Part shown: piece after piece, positions 39,192-48,528 of the stretch | How positions within the stretch are numbered: position 1 is the stretch's first letter | Layout: each line of letters starts with the position of its first letter | DNA from: Bacteroidia bacterium | GTDB lineage: Bacteria; Bacteroidota; Bacteroidia; Bacteroidales; JAPLDU01 | NCBI GenBank assembly: GCA_026391255.1 | Contig: JAPLDU010000018.1 | Span: forward strand, 1-64,000 | Length of the DNA stretch: 64,000 nt | Direction of reading: 5' to 3' | The notes under the pieces: model-generated | What the model saw: only the letters and a program-made list of their open reading frames with translations | Told to the model about the DNA's origin: nothing | Databases searched by the model: none | Position numbers and translations under genes: made by a program

Positions 39192-40613
39192 ATGGCTTTA
39201 AGTGATTTTTTATTGATGCGTAATGAGTTATTATTGACTCTTATCGCCATCATTATTGTGGTTGCGGAACTTGCATTTTCCCCACAAAAACAGCATAAAA
39301 TCGTTTCCATGACTTTATGGCTCTTTTTTGCCATCACTATTGCAGGATTTATCCCTGCTGCCAAAGGAGTCCTGTTCGGCGGAATGTTTCATAATTCCGA
39401 ACTGACCATCCTCATGAAGAATATTCTGAATATCGCTGTGCTGATCGTGTTTATACAGTCATATTCATGGATTAAAAAACCTGAGAATAATTATAAAATT
39501 GCGGAATATTTTCTTCTCATAGTTTCTACTCTGATCGGGATGAATTTCATGATCTCATCAGGTGATTTCCTGATGTTCTACCTTGGCCTTGAGCTTGCCA
39601 CCATTCCCGTTGCCGCCCTTGCCGCTTACGACAGGTATAAAAATAAATCTGCAGAAGCAGGAGTGAAACTCATCCTTTCCTCGGCGCTGTCTTCAGCAAT
39701 TCTCCTGTATGGTATTTCAATGATATACGGATCAACCGGTTCGATATACTTCGCTGAAGTAGTACCCCGGATTTCAAGCAATCCATTACAAACCCTTGCT
39801 TTTATTTTCTTTTTTGCGGGAATGGCATTTAAAATCTCCCTGGTTCCTTTTCATTTATGGGCAGCCGATGTTTACGAAGGCGCTCCGATAAACATTACTT
39901 CGTATTTGTCAGTTGTATCAAAAGGTGCTGCGGTGTTTATTTTTACTATCATTCTGTTCACCGTTTTCAGCCCTGTGATGGCCATGTGGAAAGATGTGCT
40001 GTATATTATTTCCATTCTTACCATGACCGTTGGTAACCTGTTTGCGCTGCGCCAGCAGAACATGAAGAGGTTTCTTGCATTCTCATCCATAGCACAAGCC
40101 GGGTTTATACTCCTTGGAATTATAGATGGCAGCCAGTTTGGTATGACATCAGTCATCTATTTTGTTCTTATTTATGTCTTCTCCAATCTCGGAGCCTTCG
40201 GAGTTGTGGCTGCTATTTCCAATGTCACCGGTAAAGAAACCATGTCTGATTATAATGGATTTTACCGCACCAATCCAAAACTCAGTTTAGTGATGATGCT
40301 ATCCCTGTTTTCATTAGCCGGGATTCCTCCGGTTGCCGGTTTCTTCGGGAAATTCTTCCTGTTTGCCTCAGCAGCCCACCAGGGATATTACTGGCTGGTC
40401 TTCATTGCAGTTCTGAATGCCACCATTTCATTGTATTATTATCTGATGCCGGTAAAAGCAATGTTCATTAATAAATCTGATTCTCCAATTGTATTTTTCC
40501 GCAGCGATGGTATGACACGCCTGGGTTTGCTCATCTGTGTTGCAGGTATGGTGGTGGTGGGTTTTGCCAGTGCAATTTACGAATATATCAGGATGTTAAG
40601 TTTCGGAGGCTGA
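39192..40613 (+). CDS. nuoN: Complex I subunit N, antiporter-like
   Basis: This encodes 473 aa with about 14 helices. Landmarks are FLMFYLGLELATIPVAALAAYD with the membrane Glu, FKISLVPFHLWAADVYEGAP, KRFLAFSSIAQAGFILLG, and FSLAGIPPVAGFFGKFFLF. It is the last complex I gene. No nuoE, nuoF or nuoG follows; the next gene is convergent mrr. The complex thus has 11 subunits, as known for Bacteroides-type complex I lacking an NADH module. Confidence 0.96.
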   Translation: MALSDFLLMRNELLLTLIAIIIVVAELAFSPQKQHKIVSMTLWLFFAITIAGFIPAAKGVLFGGMFHNSELTILMKNILNIAVLIVFIQSYSWIKKPENNYKIAEYFLLIVSTLIGMNFMISSGDFLMFYLGLELATIPVAALAAYDRYKNKSAEAGVKLILSSALSSAILLYGISMIYGSTGSIYFAEVVPRISSNPLQTLAFIFFFAGMAFKISLVPFHLWAADVYEGAPINITSYLSVVSKGAAVFIFTIILFTVFSPVMAMWKDVLYIISILTMTVGNLFALRQQNMKRFLAFSSIAQAGFILLGIIDGSQFGMTSVIYFVLIYVFSNLGAFGVVAAISNVTGKETMSDYNGFYRTNPKLSLVMMLSLFSLAGIPPVAGFFGKFFLFASAAHQGYYWLVFIAVLNATISLYYYLMPVKAMFINKSDSPIVFFRSDGMTRLGLLICVAGMVVVGFASAIYEYIRMLSFGG

Positions 40614-40619
40614 AAACCA

Positions 40620-40654
40620 ATTTGAAGATTTGAAAATTTGAAAATTTGAAGATG
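40620..40654 (+). repeat. Left arm of 35-bp inverted repeat flanking mrr
   Basis: This is built of TTTGAAGA and TTTGAAAA octamers. Its reverse complement matches 41674-41708 at 34 of 35 positions. It starts 7 bp after the nuoN stop. Confidence 0.8.
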
Positions 40655-40691
40655 AAAGTTAATAAATTGAAAATTCATTTAACAATATACT

Positions 40692-41573
40692 TTATTTCTT
40701 AATATATTGATCGAAGAAGCTATATTCAACCTCAAAAACAGTTTTTGGTCTGACTCCAAGATGTACAGCTTCAAAAAGTTCAACAAGTTTATTACCATCA
40801 ATAAGTTCAATTGGAGGTGCCCCGTCTCTGGAAGCTTCTCTTTTTGCATCCTCTGAAAAAGTACCTGTTGTAATTATTATTCCTTTTTCAGCCCGACCTA
40901 ACATAGCATTTCTAAAATCACCAACTTCTGCCCGAGAGACCTTTCCTTTATATCTTTTACATTGGAATAGAACCTTAATGCTAACAAAAGGATTTAACTC
41001 TAATATACCGTATCCATCAATTCCTCCGTCTCTGGTAGCTTGAGTAACTACTACATTTTCAAATCCATGTTCTCTAAGTAATCTTTTAGAAATTTGTTCA
41101 AAACCAATTGGTGACAGAGTTTGTAATACTTCCAGCAAAGTTGGAGTAATTTCGGATTCTAAATGTTCTGGTTCTTCCTCCAATTGAATTATATCTACTT
41201 TGGTTTTGGGTAAAGTCTTTTTTGTTTTTTTGTGAAAACTTCCCCATTTCAAAAATACCTCTCTTGATTGTTCAAGTGACAATGTAGAATTTTGCCCTTT
41301 TGGAGTAAGTGTCCAAATACCATGTTTAGAGTCGTCCACAAGTCCTTCCCAAACTAAATATTGTCTCGCCCATGCAACTTGGTTTTGAAATCGTAATATT
41401 CCTGATTTCATTGTTTCTTCAAGTTGTTTGTCAGGTATATTTAAATCTTTGGCAATTTGTGCTGCCACTTCTTTGGGTTTTCCGGAACCACCAAGTTCTT
41501 TTAACCCATTTATCAAAGGACCAAACCATTTGATAAATTCTGCATTTGCCGATTTTTTCGTTTTATTTATCAT
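40692..41573 (-). CDS. mrr: Mrr-type restriction endonuclease
   Basis: This encodes 293 aa. The N-terminal Mrr winged-helix domain (about 1-105) includes FNPFIKG-region equivalents such as WFGPLINGLKELGGSGKPKE, RFQNQVAWARQYLVWEGL and GIWTLTPKG. A charged linker follows. The C-terminal Mrr_cat nuclease domain (about 150-270) contains LSPIGFEQISKRLLREHGFE, the catalytic core TRDGGIDGYG then VLFQCKRYKGKVS (Asp and Q-x-K of the PD-(D/E)xK fold), and KGIIITTGTFSEDAKREA. Mrr enzymes cut modified DNA; no partner methylase is present, fitting a modification-dependent enzyme. It is convergent with nuoN, single, more AT-rich than its neighbours, and bracketed by inverted repeats, which suggests acquisition. 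Confidence 0.9.
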   Translation of the reverse strand: MINKTKKSANAEFIKWFGPLINGLKELGGSGKPKEVAAQIAKDLNIPDKQLEETMKSGILRFQNQVAWARQYLVWEGLVDDSKHGIWTLTPKGQNSTLSLEQSREVFLKWGSFHKKTKKTLPKTKVDIIQLEEEPEHLESEITPTLLEVLQTLSPIGFEQISKRLLREHGFENVVVTQATRDGGIDGYGILELNPFVSIKVLFQCKRYKGKVSRAEVGDFRNAMLGRAEKGIIITTGTFSEDAKREASRDGAPPIELIDGNKLVELFEAVHLGVRPKTVFEVEYSFFDQYIKK

Positions 41574-41673
41574 AATGTATTATTTTTGTAATAAGTACGA
41601 ACACAACCATTGAATAATCGAATAAAATTATTGTATTTCAGTATGTTCCAATGATTTCTTTTTTAAATTTCCA

Positions 41674-41708
41674 CATCTTCAAATTTTCAAATTTTCAAAT
41701 TTTCAAAT
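41674..41708 (-). repeat. Right arm of 35-bp inverted repeat flanking mrr
   Basis: This is the complement of the left arm with one mismatch. It extends into the last codons of the flavodiiron gene, whose stop codon (41703-41705) is formed by the repeat itself. Confidence 0.8.
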
Positions 41709-42893
41709 CATCTTCACTACCAGCGACTTACCATAATTAATACATTCCTCAATTTCTTTCACACCTGGTTCCCAGTTGATTTTCAGGCCTTCAGAAATAA
41801 GCCCGAAACCTGCTTTTTTCAGACAATCATCTATAATGTTCACACATTCGGCATGCCAGCCATAACATCCGAAAGAAGCAGCCATTTTATTATTAAAAGA
41901 TAAGCCTCTGATCATCTCCAATATGCCGGCGATGGAATACATGATTCCCTTATTGATTGTTGGCGAGCCAACCAAAATCAACTTTGACCTGAAGACCTCG
42001 GTAATCAGGTCATTCTTATCGGTTTCCGATGCATTGAATATTTTAACCCGGATATTATCATCTGCGATATTGATCCCTTTCGCAATGTTTTCGGCCATTA
42101 ATTTTGTTCCATTCCACATGGTATCATAAAGAATGGTAACCTGGTCTTCCTGATAGTCTGATGCCCATTCGGCATATTTTTGCACGATCTGCGAAGGATT
42201 ATTTCTCCAGATCACACCGTGGCTCGGGCAGATCATTTCGAGCGGCAGGTTGAATCCTGCTATCTCATTAATCTTTTTCGAAACAAGGTGACTATATGGT
42301 GTAAGAATATTGGCGTAGTATTTTATTGCTTCATCCCAGAGATCATCCTGGTTAACTTCATCGTTAAAAACTGAATTTCCGCAATAATGCTGGCCGAAAG
42401 CATCATTGCTGAATAATATGGCAGCTTTTGTGTAATAACAGAACATACTGTCGGGCCAGTGTAACATAGGAGCCTGGATGAAAACCAACTGCCCTTGCCC
42501 AAGATCAAGCTTGTCGCCTGTTCTGACCGGGATAAAATTCCAGTCTTTATGATGGTGTCCTTTAATAATCTTTATTCCATGTTCGGTGCAATAGATAGGA
42601 ATGTCAGGTATTTGTTCCATCAGTTCGGGCATTGCACCACTATGGTCAATTTCTGCATGATTGACAATAAAATAGTTAATCTTTTTAAGGTCAATTTCTT
42701 CGGCGAGATTCTTTACAAATGCCTGGGCAAAGGGTTTCCAGACCGTATCGATGAGCGCTGTTTTTTCATCTCTCACCAGGTATGAGTTATAGGTTGTACC
42801 GTGGTAAGTGGAATATTCATTTCCGTGAAACATTCTGAGTTTACCATCATTTACCCCAACCCAGAAAATGTTATCTTTAATGCGAATGTTCAT
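41703..42893 (-). CDS. Flavodiiron protein (A-type flavoprotein; O2/NO reductase)
   Basis: This encodes 396 aa, the normal length for the two-domain family. The metallo-beta-lactamase-like domain (about 1-250) shows the diiron ligands in NHAEIDHSGAMPEL, then APMLHWPDSMFCYY, FSNDAFGQHY and CPSHGVIWR. The flavodoxin domain (about 255-395) shows ILYDTMWNGTKLMAENIA, GSPTINKGIMYSIAGIL and SFGCYGWHAE. Such cytoplasmic enzymes reduce O2 to water or NO to N2O with electrons from rubredoxin or F420-type donors; the donor gene is not adjacent. It transcribes away from an array-filled gap. The final residues (KMI) are encoded by the inverted-repeat sequence, so the original C-terminus may have been altered slightly. 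Confidence 0.95.
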   Translation of the reverse strand: MNIRIKDNIFWVGVNDGKLRMFHGNEYSTYHGTTYNSYLVRDEKTALIDTVWKPFAQAFVKNLAEEIDLKKINYFIVNHAEIDHSGAMPELMEQIPDIPIYCTEHGIKIIKGHHHKDWNFIPVRTGDKLDLGQGQLVFIQAPMLHWPDSMFCYYTKAAILFSNDAFGQHYCGNSVFNDEVNQDDLWDEAIKYYANILTPYSHLVSKKINEIAGFNLPLEMICPSHGVIWRNNPSQIVQKYAEWASDYQEDQVTILYDTMWNGTKLMAENIAKGINIADDNIRVKIFNASETDKNDLITEVFRSKLILVGSPTINKGIMYSIAGILEMIRGLSFNNKMAASFGCYGWHAECVNIIDDCLKKAGFGLISEGLKINWEPGVKEIEECINYGKSLVVKMI

Positions 42894-43368
42894 AATTCTT
42901 TAAGTTCGTAAAGTTTATAAAGTTTGTAAAGTTTGTAAAGTTCGTAAAGTTCATAAAGTTCGTAAAGTTCATAAAGTTTGTAAAGTTTATTAAAATTATA
43001 AATTAATGCCGAGTGCCTAAACGCTTAGGAAACAAAACTTACCAACATGTTGTCGCTGATCTTATTCCCGTGAAACAGATTTAATTTTCAAATTTGCACA
43101 TTTTCAAATTAATTTAGTCTCTTCGTCTCCTAGTCTCTCAGTCACTTCGTCGCTTGTAGCCTATTGCCTGATTCAGCAAAGATACTATGAATACTAATAA
43201 GTTACGCCTCAATATAATTATTATTGAAAGACATACTACAAACATCATAAATACCACTTGTTTACGTTCATTCCTTGTTAATCAGAACATTTTTTTTCAT
43301 TTTTGTAAATCTTTTCTATATAAAAATGTTGTATTTTTACGGCAATTTATAATAAATTAGTGTATTAT
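42894..43368. repeat. Divergent gap with ~10-copy GTAAAGTTY 9-mer array
   Basis: 42902-42990 is a tandem array of GTAAAGTTC, ATAAAGTTT and similar 9-mers. After it come TTTTCAAATTT stretches and an octamer-like run near 43118-43155 (CTTCGTCTCCTAGTCTCTCAG type). A short GCCTATTGCCTG unit lies at 43159-43170. Promoters for the flavodiiron gene and the porE-like gene must lie here. No gene is seen. Confidence 0.6.
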
Positions 43369-45521
43369 ATGAAAATAACAAGGATCGTCCCGGTATTGGT
43401 TTTTTTGTTTTTTGCAGGATTCCAGAGCATTGCTCAGCGTGATCTTGAAAAGGGTGAAGAAGCCTTTAAGATGGGACAGTATTCAACAGCAAAGGATTTC
43501 CTGAAAGAAGCCCTGACTAAAGTGAAAGACAAGGAAAAGAAGGCTGAGATCACTTTTAAAATTGCTGAATGTTACCGGTATCTTCTTACTCCAAAGATTG
43601 CTGAATCGTGGTATGATAAAGCGATCAAGAAAGGATATCCTGATCCGCTGGCTCATCTTTATTTTGCCGACGCTATGAAGATGAATGAGAAATATGATGA
43701 AGCCATTGTGGAATACAAAAAATACCGCCAGCAGATTCCTGATGATCCGCGTGGCGAGTTTGGCGAAAAATCCTGTGAACTGGCTTCCGGATGGAAAAAG
43801 AATCCAACCCGTTATCAGGTGGAAAATATGGCATTCTTTAATTCAAAAGAAGAGGACTTCAGTCCCACTTATGCAAAAAAAGATTTTAAAACGGTGTATT
43901 TCACATCTTCAAGGGAAGGTGTAAAAGGTGATAAGAAAAGCAACATCAGCGGACAAAATTTTACTGATATATTCCAGACTTCTCTTGACCGCAAAGGTAA
44001 ATGGAGCGTACCTACTCCGCTGGGCGAACCCGTTGATACTGAAAATGACGAAGGCGCCTGCACACTGAACCAGAAAGGTAATACCATGTATTTCACCCGT
44101 TGCCCTGCCGAAAAGAATAAAGCATTGGGTTGTCATTTATATATGACTGCAAAAAAAGGAAATAACTGGGATACTCCCGTTGAAATCAGGATCCCGGGAA
44201 TTGCCGACAGTGTCACTATTCAGTATCCAAGCATTTCACCCGATGAAAAAACCCTCTATTTTGCTGCTAATTTGCCTGGTGGATACGGTGGAAGTGATAT
44301 CTGGATGGTGACCAAATCCAAAAAAGGCAAGGGAGAATTCGGCGAACCGGTAAACATACGCCCTGAAATCAAGAAGACGCTACTTTCTATTTTGCCTCTG
44401 ATGGCCAGCTCGGAATGGGCGGACTCGATATGTTCAAGGCCAAAAAGGGAGCCGATGGTAAATATAAAGTTGAAAATCTCCAGTACCCCTTAAATACTTC
44501 GGCAGATGATTTTGGGATCATTTTTGAAGGAAATTCCGAACGTGGGTTCTTTACTTCCAACAGGTCCGGCGGAAAGGGCCAGAGTGATATTTATTACTTT
44601 GAAATTCCCGGACTCCAGCTCACAGCCCAGGGTTTTGTCAAAGATGAAAAGACAGGAACTCCTGTTATTGGCGCATTGGTGAAAATTCTCGGAGACGACG
44701 GTTATACTCTTGAAATGAATACCGAAGCCGACGGTTCCTACAAATTTAAACTACGTGAAAATGTTGATTATTCGATATCGGCATCTTACAAGGATTATTT
44801 TACAAATAAAGGACTTGTCTCTACCAAAGGCGTAAATCAAAACCAGCTTTTTAAACAGGATATCACCTTGTCAAAGATTGTAAAGAATGTGGGGATTACA
44901 TTGCCCAATATCGAGTATGCATTTAATGACACCACTCTCAGGCCGGAATCAATGGTTGAGCTTGATAAACTGGTGGAAACGCTGAATGACAATCCCACTA
45001 TTACCATTGAATTAGGTGCAAATACTGATTTCAGGGGAAAAGATGATTATAATATGAAATTATCTTTCGGCCGTGCAAGATCAGTTGTTACTTATCTTAT
45101 TTCAAAAGGGATTGAAGCTGAACGTCTCACCTGGAAAGGATATGGAAAATCACAGCCGAAAGTGGTAACGGACACCCTTGTTAAAGCTCATCCATTCCTT
45201 AAAACAGGAGATGTGCTTACTGAAGCATTTATCACTGCATTAAAGGATGACAATCAAAAGGAAGAATGCAACCAGATCAACCGCCGCACAGAATTCAAAG
45301 TGCTAAGTACAGATTTTATCTCAAAGATTAAATCTGCTTCAGATGAAGAACAACCTGACCAGCAGAATACCGATCAAAAGCCTCCGCAGAATGCACCTGA
45401 TCAAAATAACATACAGAACCCGACGCCTCAGGATCAGGTTCCTCAACAACAACCGCCAGCTAAAAGCAAGCCACAGCAACAACAGGGGACTACTAAGCCA
45501 AACCAGGGGAGAGTAAAGTAA
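43369..45521 (+). CDS. TPR / beta-propeller / CRD / OmpA protein, PorE-like; frameshifted
   Basis: The start is the ATG at 43369 (MKITRIVPVLVFLFFAGFQS, signal peptide, cleavage near IAQ); GTG at 43360 is unlikely. Domains in order are: TPR-like repeats (about 25-130; KGEEAFKMGQYSTA, LYFADAMKMNEKYDEAI), PD40 beta-propeller blades (FSPTYAKKDFKTVYFTSSRE, PSISPDEKTLYFAANLPGG, GGSDIWMV), a carboxypeptidase-regulatory-like domain (44630-44830), an OmpA C-terminal peptidoglycan-binding domain (44900-45310; YAFNDTTLRPESMVELDKL, GRARSVVTYLISKGI), and a Gln/Pro-rich tail. This is the PorE architecture of T9SS, though similar paralogues exist. Propeller coding shifts frame at about 44370-44376: NIRPEIKK is followed by DATFYFASDGQLGMGGLDM in the next frame, and about 15 residues usual between them are missing. 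Confidence 0.85.
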
Positions 45522-45582
45522 CTTTGTTTTGATGTGAATAATACCTGAGAATGAATTGAATGTTTTTTAATTCCTGATAATT

Positions 45583-45619
45583 AAAGAAAAACGTTCCGCA
45601 TTCCGGAACGTTTTTCTTT
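45583..45619 (+). terminator. Intrinsic terminator after the porE-like gene
   Basis: A perfect 16-bp stem (AAAGAAAAACGTTCCG at 45583-45598 paired with 45604-45619), a 5-base loop, and a T-rich 3' side. It lies 61 bp after the stop codon. The A-tract/T-tract symmetry means it could also work from the other strand. Confidence 0.9.
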
Positions 45620-45835
45620 TAATAACCGGGAAATCAAAATAACTGTAACAATAATAAGAATAAGAATTGTTATTATGTCTGAGAGCTCTAAATAGAGTCT
45701 GTCCATAATATTCAATATTTTGAATAACGAATATCGATTAACGATATTAGATTTTTGATGATATCATAAAATCAGATGATTACACTTACTTCATAAATCA
45801 TAAATCGTTGATCCTTGTTCTTAAATCAAAAAAGA
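45620..45835. other. Gap before purM
   Basis: AT-rich sequence without a convincing gene. It contains scattered AACGAATATCGATTAACGATA-like palindromic stretches near 45725-45747, and presumably the purM promoter. Confidence 0.35.
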
Positions 45836-47011
45836 ATGACTTTAAAGACAAACGCTAAATATGACCTTCGTGGTGCTTCTTCACAAAAAGAAGATGTTTA
45901 CAATGCTATCAAAAACCTTGACAAAGGCCTGTTCCCATGGTCATTTTGCAAGATTTTACCTGATTATTCGGCCAATGATCCTGATTATTGCAGCCTGATG
46001 CATGCCGATGGAGCCGGTACCAAGTCTTCACTTGCATATATGTACTGGAAAGAGACAGGTGATTTGTCTGTGTGGAAAGGAATTACACAGGACGCGGTGG
46101 TAATGAATACCGATGATCTGCTTTGTGCCGGAGCAACCGGTCCTTTTATTATATCTTCCACCATTGGCAGGAACAGGAACCTGATCCCGGGAGATGTCGT
46201 TTCTGCTATTATCAACGGAATGGAATTGTTCCTTGAAGAACTCAGATCGCTTGGTCTTTCAATATTTTCAGCCGGTGGGGAAACAGCCGATGTGGGCGAC
46301 CTGGTAAGGACTGTAGTTGTTGATTCAACCGTTTTCTGCCGCATGAAAAGAGCAGAAGTAATTTCCAATGACAATATCATGCCGGGCGATGTGATCGTAG
46401 GTTTATCATCCTCCGGTCAGGCAACCTATGAACATGAATATAACAGCGGTATTGGCAGTAATGGTCTGACTTCTGCAAGGCATGATGTTTTTTCTCATGA
46501 ATTGTCAGCAAAATATCCTGAAAGTTACGATCCGGCTTTGTCCCAATCCTTAGTATATATAGGAAAAAACAGGCTTACGGATTTTATAGGAGATAGCGGC
46601 CTTACAGCAGGGAAACTGGTACTGTCACCCACCAGGACCTATGCTCCCGTTATTCTTACAATACTTAAGAATTTCAGGAGTGTAATACATGGAATGATTC
46701 ATTGTACCGGCGGCGGGCAGACAAAAGTACTTCATTTTGTTGATCACCTTCATATCATTAAAGATCAACTTTTTGATCCACCCCTGGTTTTTGAAATGAT
46801 TAAGCAATCAACCGGAAGCAATGATGAAGAAATGTTCCGTGTTTTCAACATGGGACACAGGTTCGAAATATACCTGCCTGAGAAGTATGCGTCTGAAATT
46901 ATCGCAATTTCACAGGGCTTCGGTATTGATGCAAGGATCATCGGGCATTGTGAAGCATCTGATAAACGCAGGTTGAGCATCATTCATCATGGAAACACAA
47001 TTGAATACTAA
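45836..47011 (+). CDS. purM: Phosphoribosylformylglycinamidine cyclo-ligase-like protein
   Basis: From the ATG at 45836 this encodes 391 aa; the upstream TTG extension is not needed. It contains AIR-synthase landmarks: ADGAGTKSSLAYMYW near the N-terminus, VVMNTDDLLCAGATGPF, FSAGGETADVGDLV, GDVIVGLSSSGQATYEHEYNSG, and MIHCTGGGQTKVLHF. The last replaces the more usual H-I-T-G-G-G-L motif and is typical of the long Bacteroidota form. PurM closes the imidazole ring in de novo purine synthesis using ATP. It is followed by prfA in the same direction with 138 bp between, part of it a repeat, so co-transcription is uncertain. Confidence 0.88.
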   Translation: MTLKTNAKYDLRGASSQKEDVYNAIKNLDKGLFPWSFCKILPDYSANDPDYCSLMHADGAGTKSSLAYMYWKETGDLSVWKGITQDAVVMNTDDLLCAGATGPFIISSTIGRNRNLIPGDVVSAIINGMELFLEELRSLGLSIFSAGGETADVGDLVRTVVVDSTVFCRMKRAEVISNDNIMPGDVIVGLSSSGQATYEHEYNSGIGSNGLTSARHDVFSHELSAKYPESYDPALSQSLVYIGKNRLTDFIGDSGLTAGKLVLSPTRTYAPVILTILKNFRSVIHGMIHCTGGGQTKVLHFVDHLHIIKDQLFDPPLVFEMIKQSTGSNDEEMFRVFNMGHRFEIYLPEKYASEIIAISQGFGIDARIIGHCEASDKRRLSIIHHGNTIEY

Positions 47012-47024
47012 CAGGCAATAGGCA

Positions 47025-47068
47025 TGAAAATGTGAAAATGTGGCAATGTGTTAATGTGATAATGTATC
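47025..47068. repeat. Degenerate AATGTG-type tandem repeat between purM and prfA
   Basis: Units such as GAAAATGTG, GAAAATGTG, GCAATGTG, TTAATGTG and ATAATGT follow one another after the purM stop. A GGCAATAGGCAT unit of the family seen at 23124 and 51226 lies just before it. Confidence 0.6.
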
Positions 47069-47149
47069 AATTTGGAAATAATTCGTAATTCGTACTTCGT
47101 AAATCGTAACTTGATGACTGATACTATAATTTAAAAATTATTAAAATAA

Positions 47150-48232
47150 ATGACCGATCTTATTTTAGAAAAGCTGGAAGCAGTGTACAGAAGGTTTCTT
47201 GATATTACAGCAGAGGTAAATAACCCTGATGTAGTTTCGGATATGAAGAGATATGTAAAACTCAGCAAAGAGCACAAGAGCCTGAGACCGGTGATCACAG
47301 CCTATAACGAGTACATGAACATACTCAGCAATATTGATTCCACCAAAGAAATGTTATCTGTTGAAAAAGATGACGAAATGAAAGAAATGGCAAAGGCAGA
47401 ACTGGAGGAATTATACCGGAAGAAAGAAGAAATGAATGAAAAGATTAAACTGTTGCTGATACCTGCTGACCCGGAGGATGAGAAGAATGCCATACTTGAG
47501 ATACGAGCAGGGACGGGTGGTGACGAGGCAAGTATTTTTGCAGGTGACCTCACACGCATGTACACTAAATTTGCCGAGATAAAAGGATGGAGACTTGACA
47601 TTACTACCATGACCGAAGGAACTGTGGGAGGATTTAAGGAAATTATCATGAAGATCAGTGGTGACGGCGTTTATGGGCTGATGAAATACGAATCCGGTGT
47701 GCATCGTGTTCAGCGGGTTCCTCAGACTGAAACCCAGGGAAGAATTCATACTTCGGCAGCAACTGTTGTTGTTCTGCCTGAAGCCGAAGAGTTTGATATT
47801 GAGGTTAAACCGGAAGATGTAAGGAAAGATACTTACTGTTCTTCAGGCCCGGGAGGCCAATCGGTGAATACAACCTATTCAGCTGTCAGGCTTACTCATA
47901 TACCCACGGGAACCGTTGTTACCTGCCAGGATCAGAAATCCCAGATTAAAAACCTCGATAAAGCAATGGCTGAATTAAGAACCCGTTTGTACAATATTGA
48001 ATATCAGAAGTACCTGAATAATATTGCCTCTCAAAGAAAAACGATGGTTTCTACCGGCGACAGGTCCGCAAAAATCCGTACTTATAATTATCCTCAGGGA
48101 AGAATGACTGATCACAGGATTAACCTGACATCGTATAACCTGGGCGCTATTCTTAATGGTGATATCCAGGATATTATCGAAAAACTCCAGATGGCCGAGA
48201 ATGCCGAGCGTTTAAAAGTCAGCGAATATTGA
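47150..48232 (+). CDS. prfA: Peptide chain release factor 1
   Basis: This encodes 360 aa, the standard RF1 length. It shows the coiled N-terminal domain, [19 protein letters not shown], the domain that reads UAA/UAG stops ([20 protein letters not shown]), the catalytic GGQ loop in [17 protein letters not shown] (Gln at about residue 237), and the RF1 signature [17 protein letters not shown]. It hydrolyses peptidyl-tRNA at the ribosome. The unusual [14 protein letters not shown] (for S-G-A-G-G-Q-H-V-N-T-T-x-S) is a common Bacteroidota variant. Confidence 0.97.
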   Translation: MTDLILEKLEAVYRRFLDITAEVNNPDVVSDMKRYVKLSKEHKSLRPVITAYNEYMNILSNIDSTKEMLSVEKDDEMKEMAKAELEELYRKKEEMNEKIKLLLIPADPEDEKNAILEIRAGTGGDEASIFAGDLTRMYTKFAEIKGWRLDITTMTEGTVGGFKEIIMKISGDGVYGLMKYESGVHRVQRVPQTETQGRIHTSAATVVVLPEAEEFDIEVKPEDVRKDTYCSSGPGGQSVNTTYSAVRLTHIPTGTVVTCQDQKSQIKNLDKAMAELRTRLYNIEYQKYLNNIASQRKTMVSTGDRSAKIRTYNYPQGRMTDHRINLTSYNLGAILNGDIQDIIEKLQMAENAERLKVSEY

Positions 48233-48528
48233 TTATTATTTTGATGAACGCAATAAATAATCAGTTTTACATTGTGTAACTTTGTGCAACCCTTTGTGTT
48301 CCTTTGTGGTTAAGATAAGTATAATATAACCACAAAGGACACTAAGTATGTCACAAAGGTTCACAAAGAAAATTTGTTTTAATATTATTATGAATTATAG
48401 CTTTAAATGAATTTTATTTGAAAACATAAGTAATTATTATTGGCTCCAAAAAACAAACTTTTATAATTTAATATTTTAGAATATTAGAATTATTCTCCAT
48501 AATAGTTAAAAACACAATAAATTAAGAT
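48233..48528. repeat. Gap with CCTTTGTGGTTA palindrome
   Basis: A perfect 12-bp stem, CCTTTGTGGTTA at 48301-48312 with its complement at 48327-48338, lies inside a longer imperfect inverted repeat of AACTTTGTG and CACAAAG units (about 48278-48370). It may act as a transcription end for prfA. The remaining sequence is AT-rich with no gene. Confidence 0.6.
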
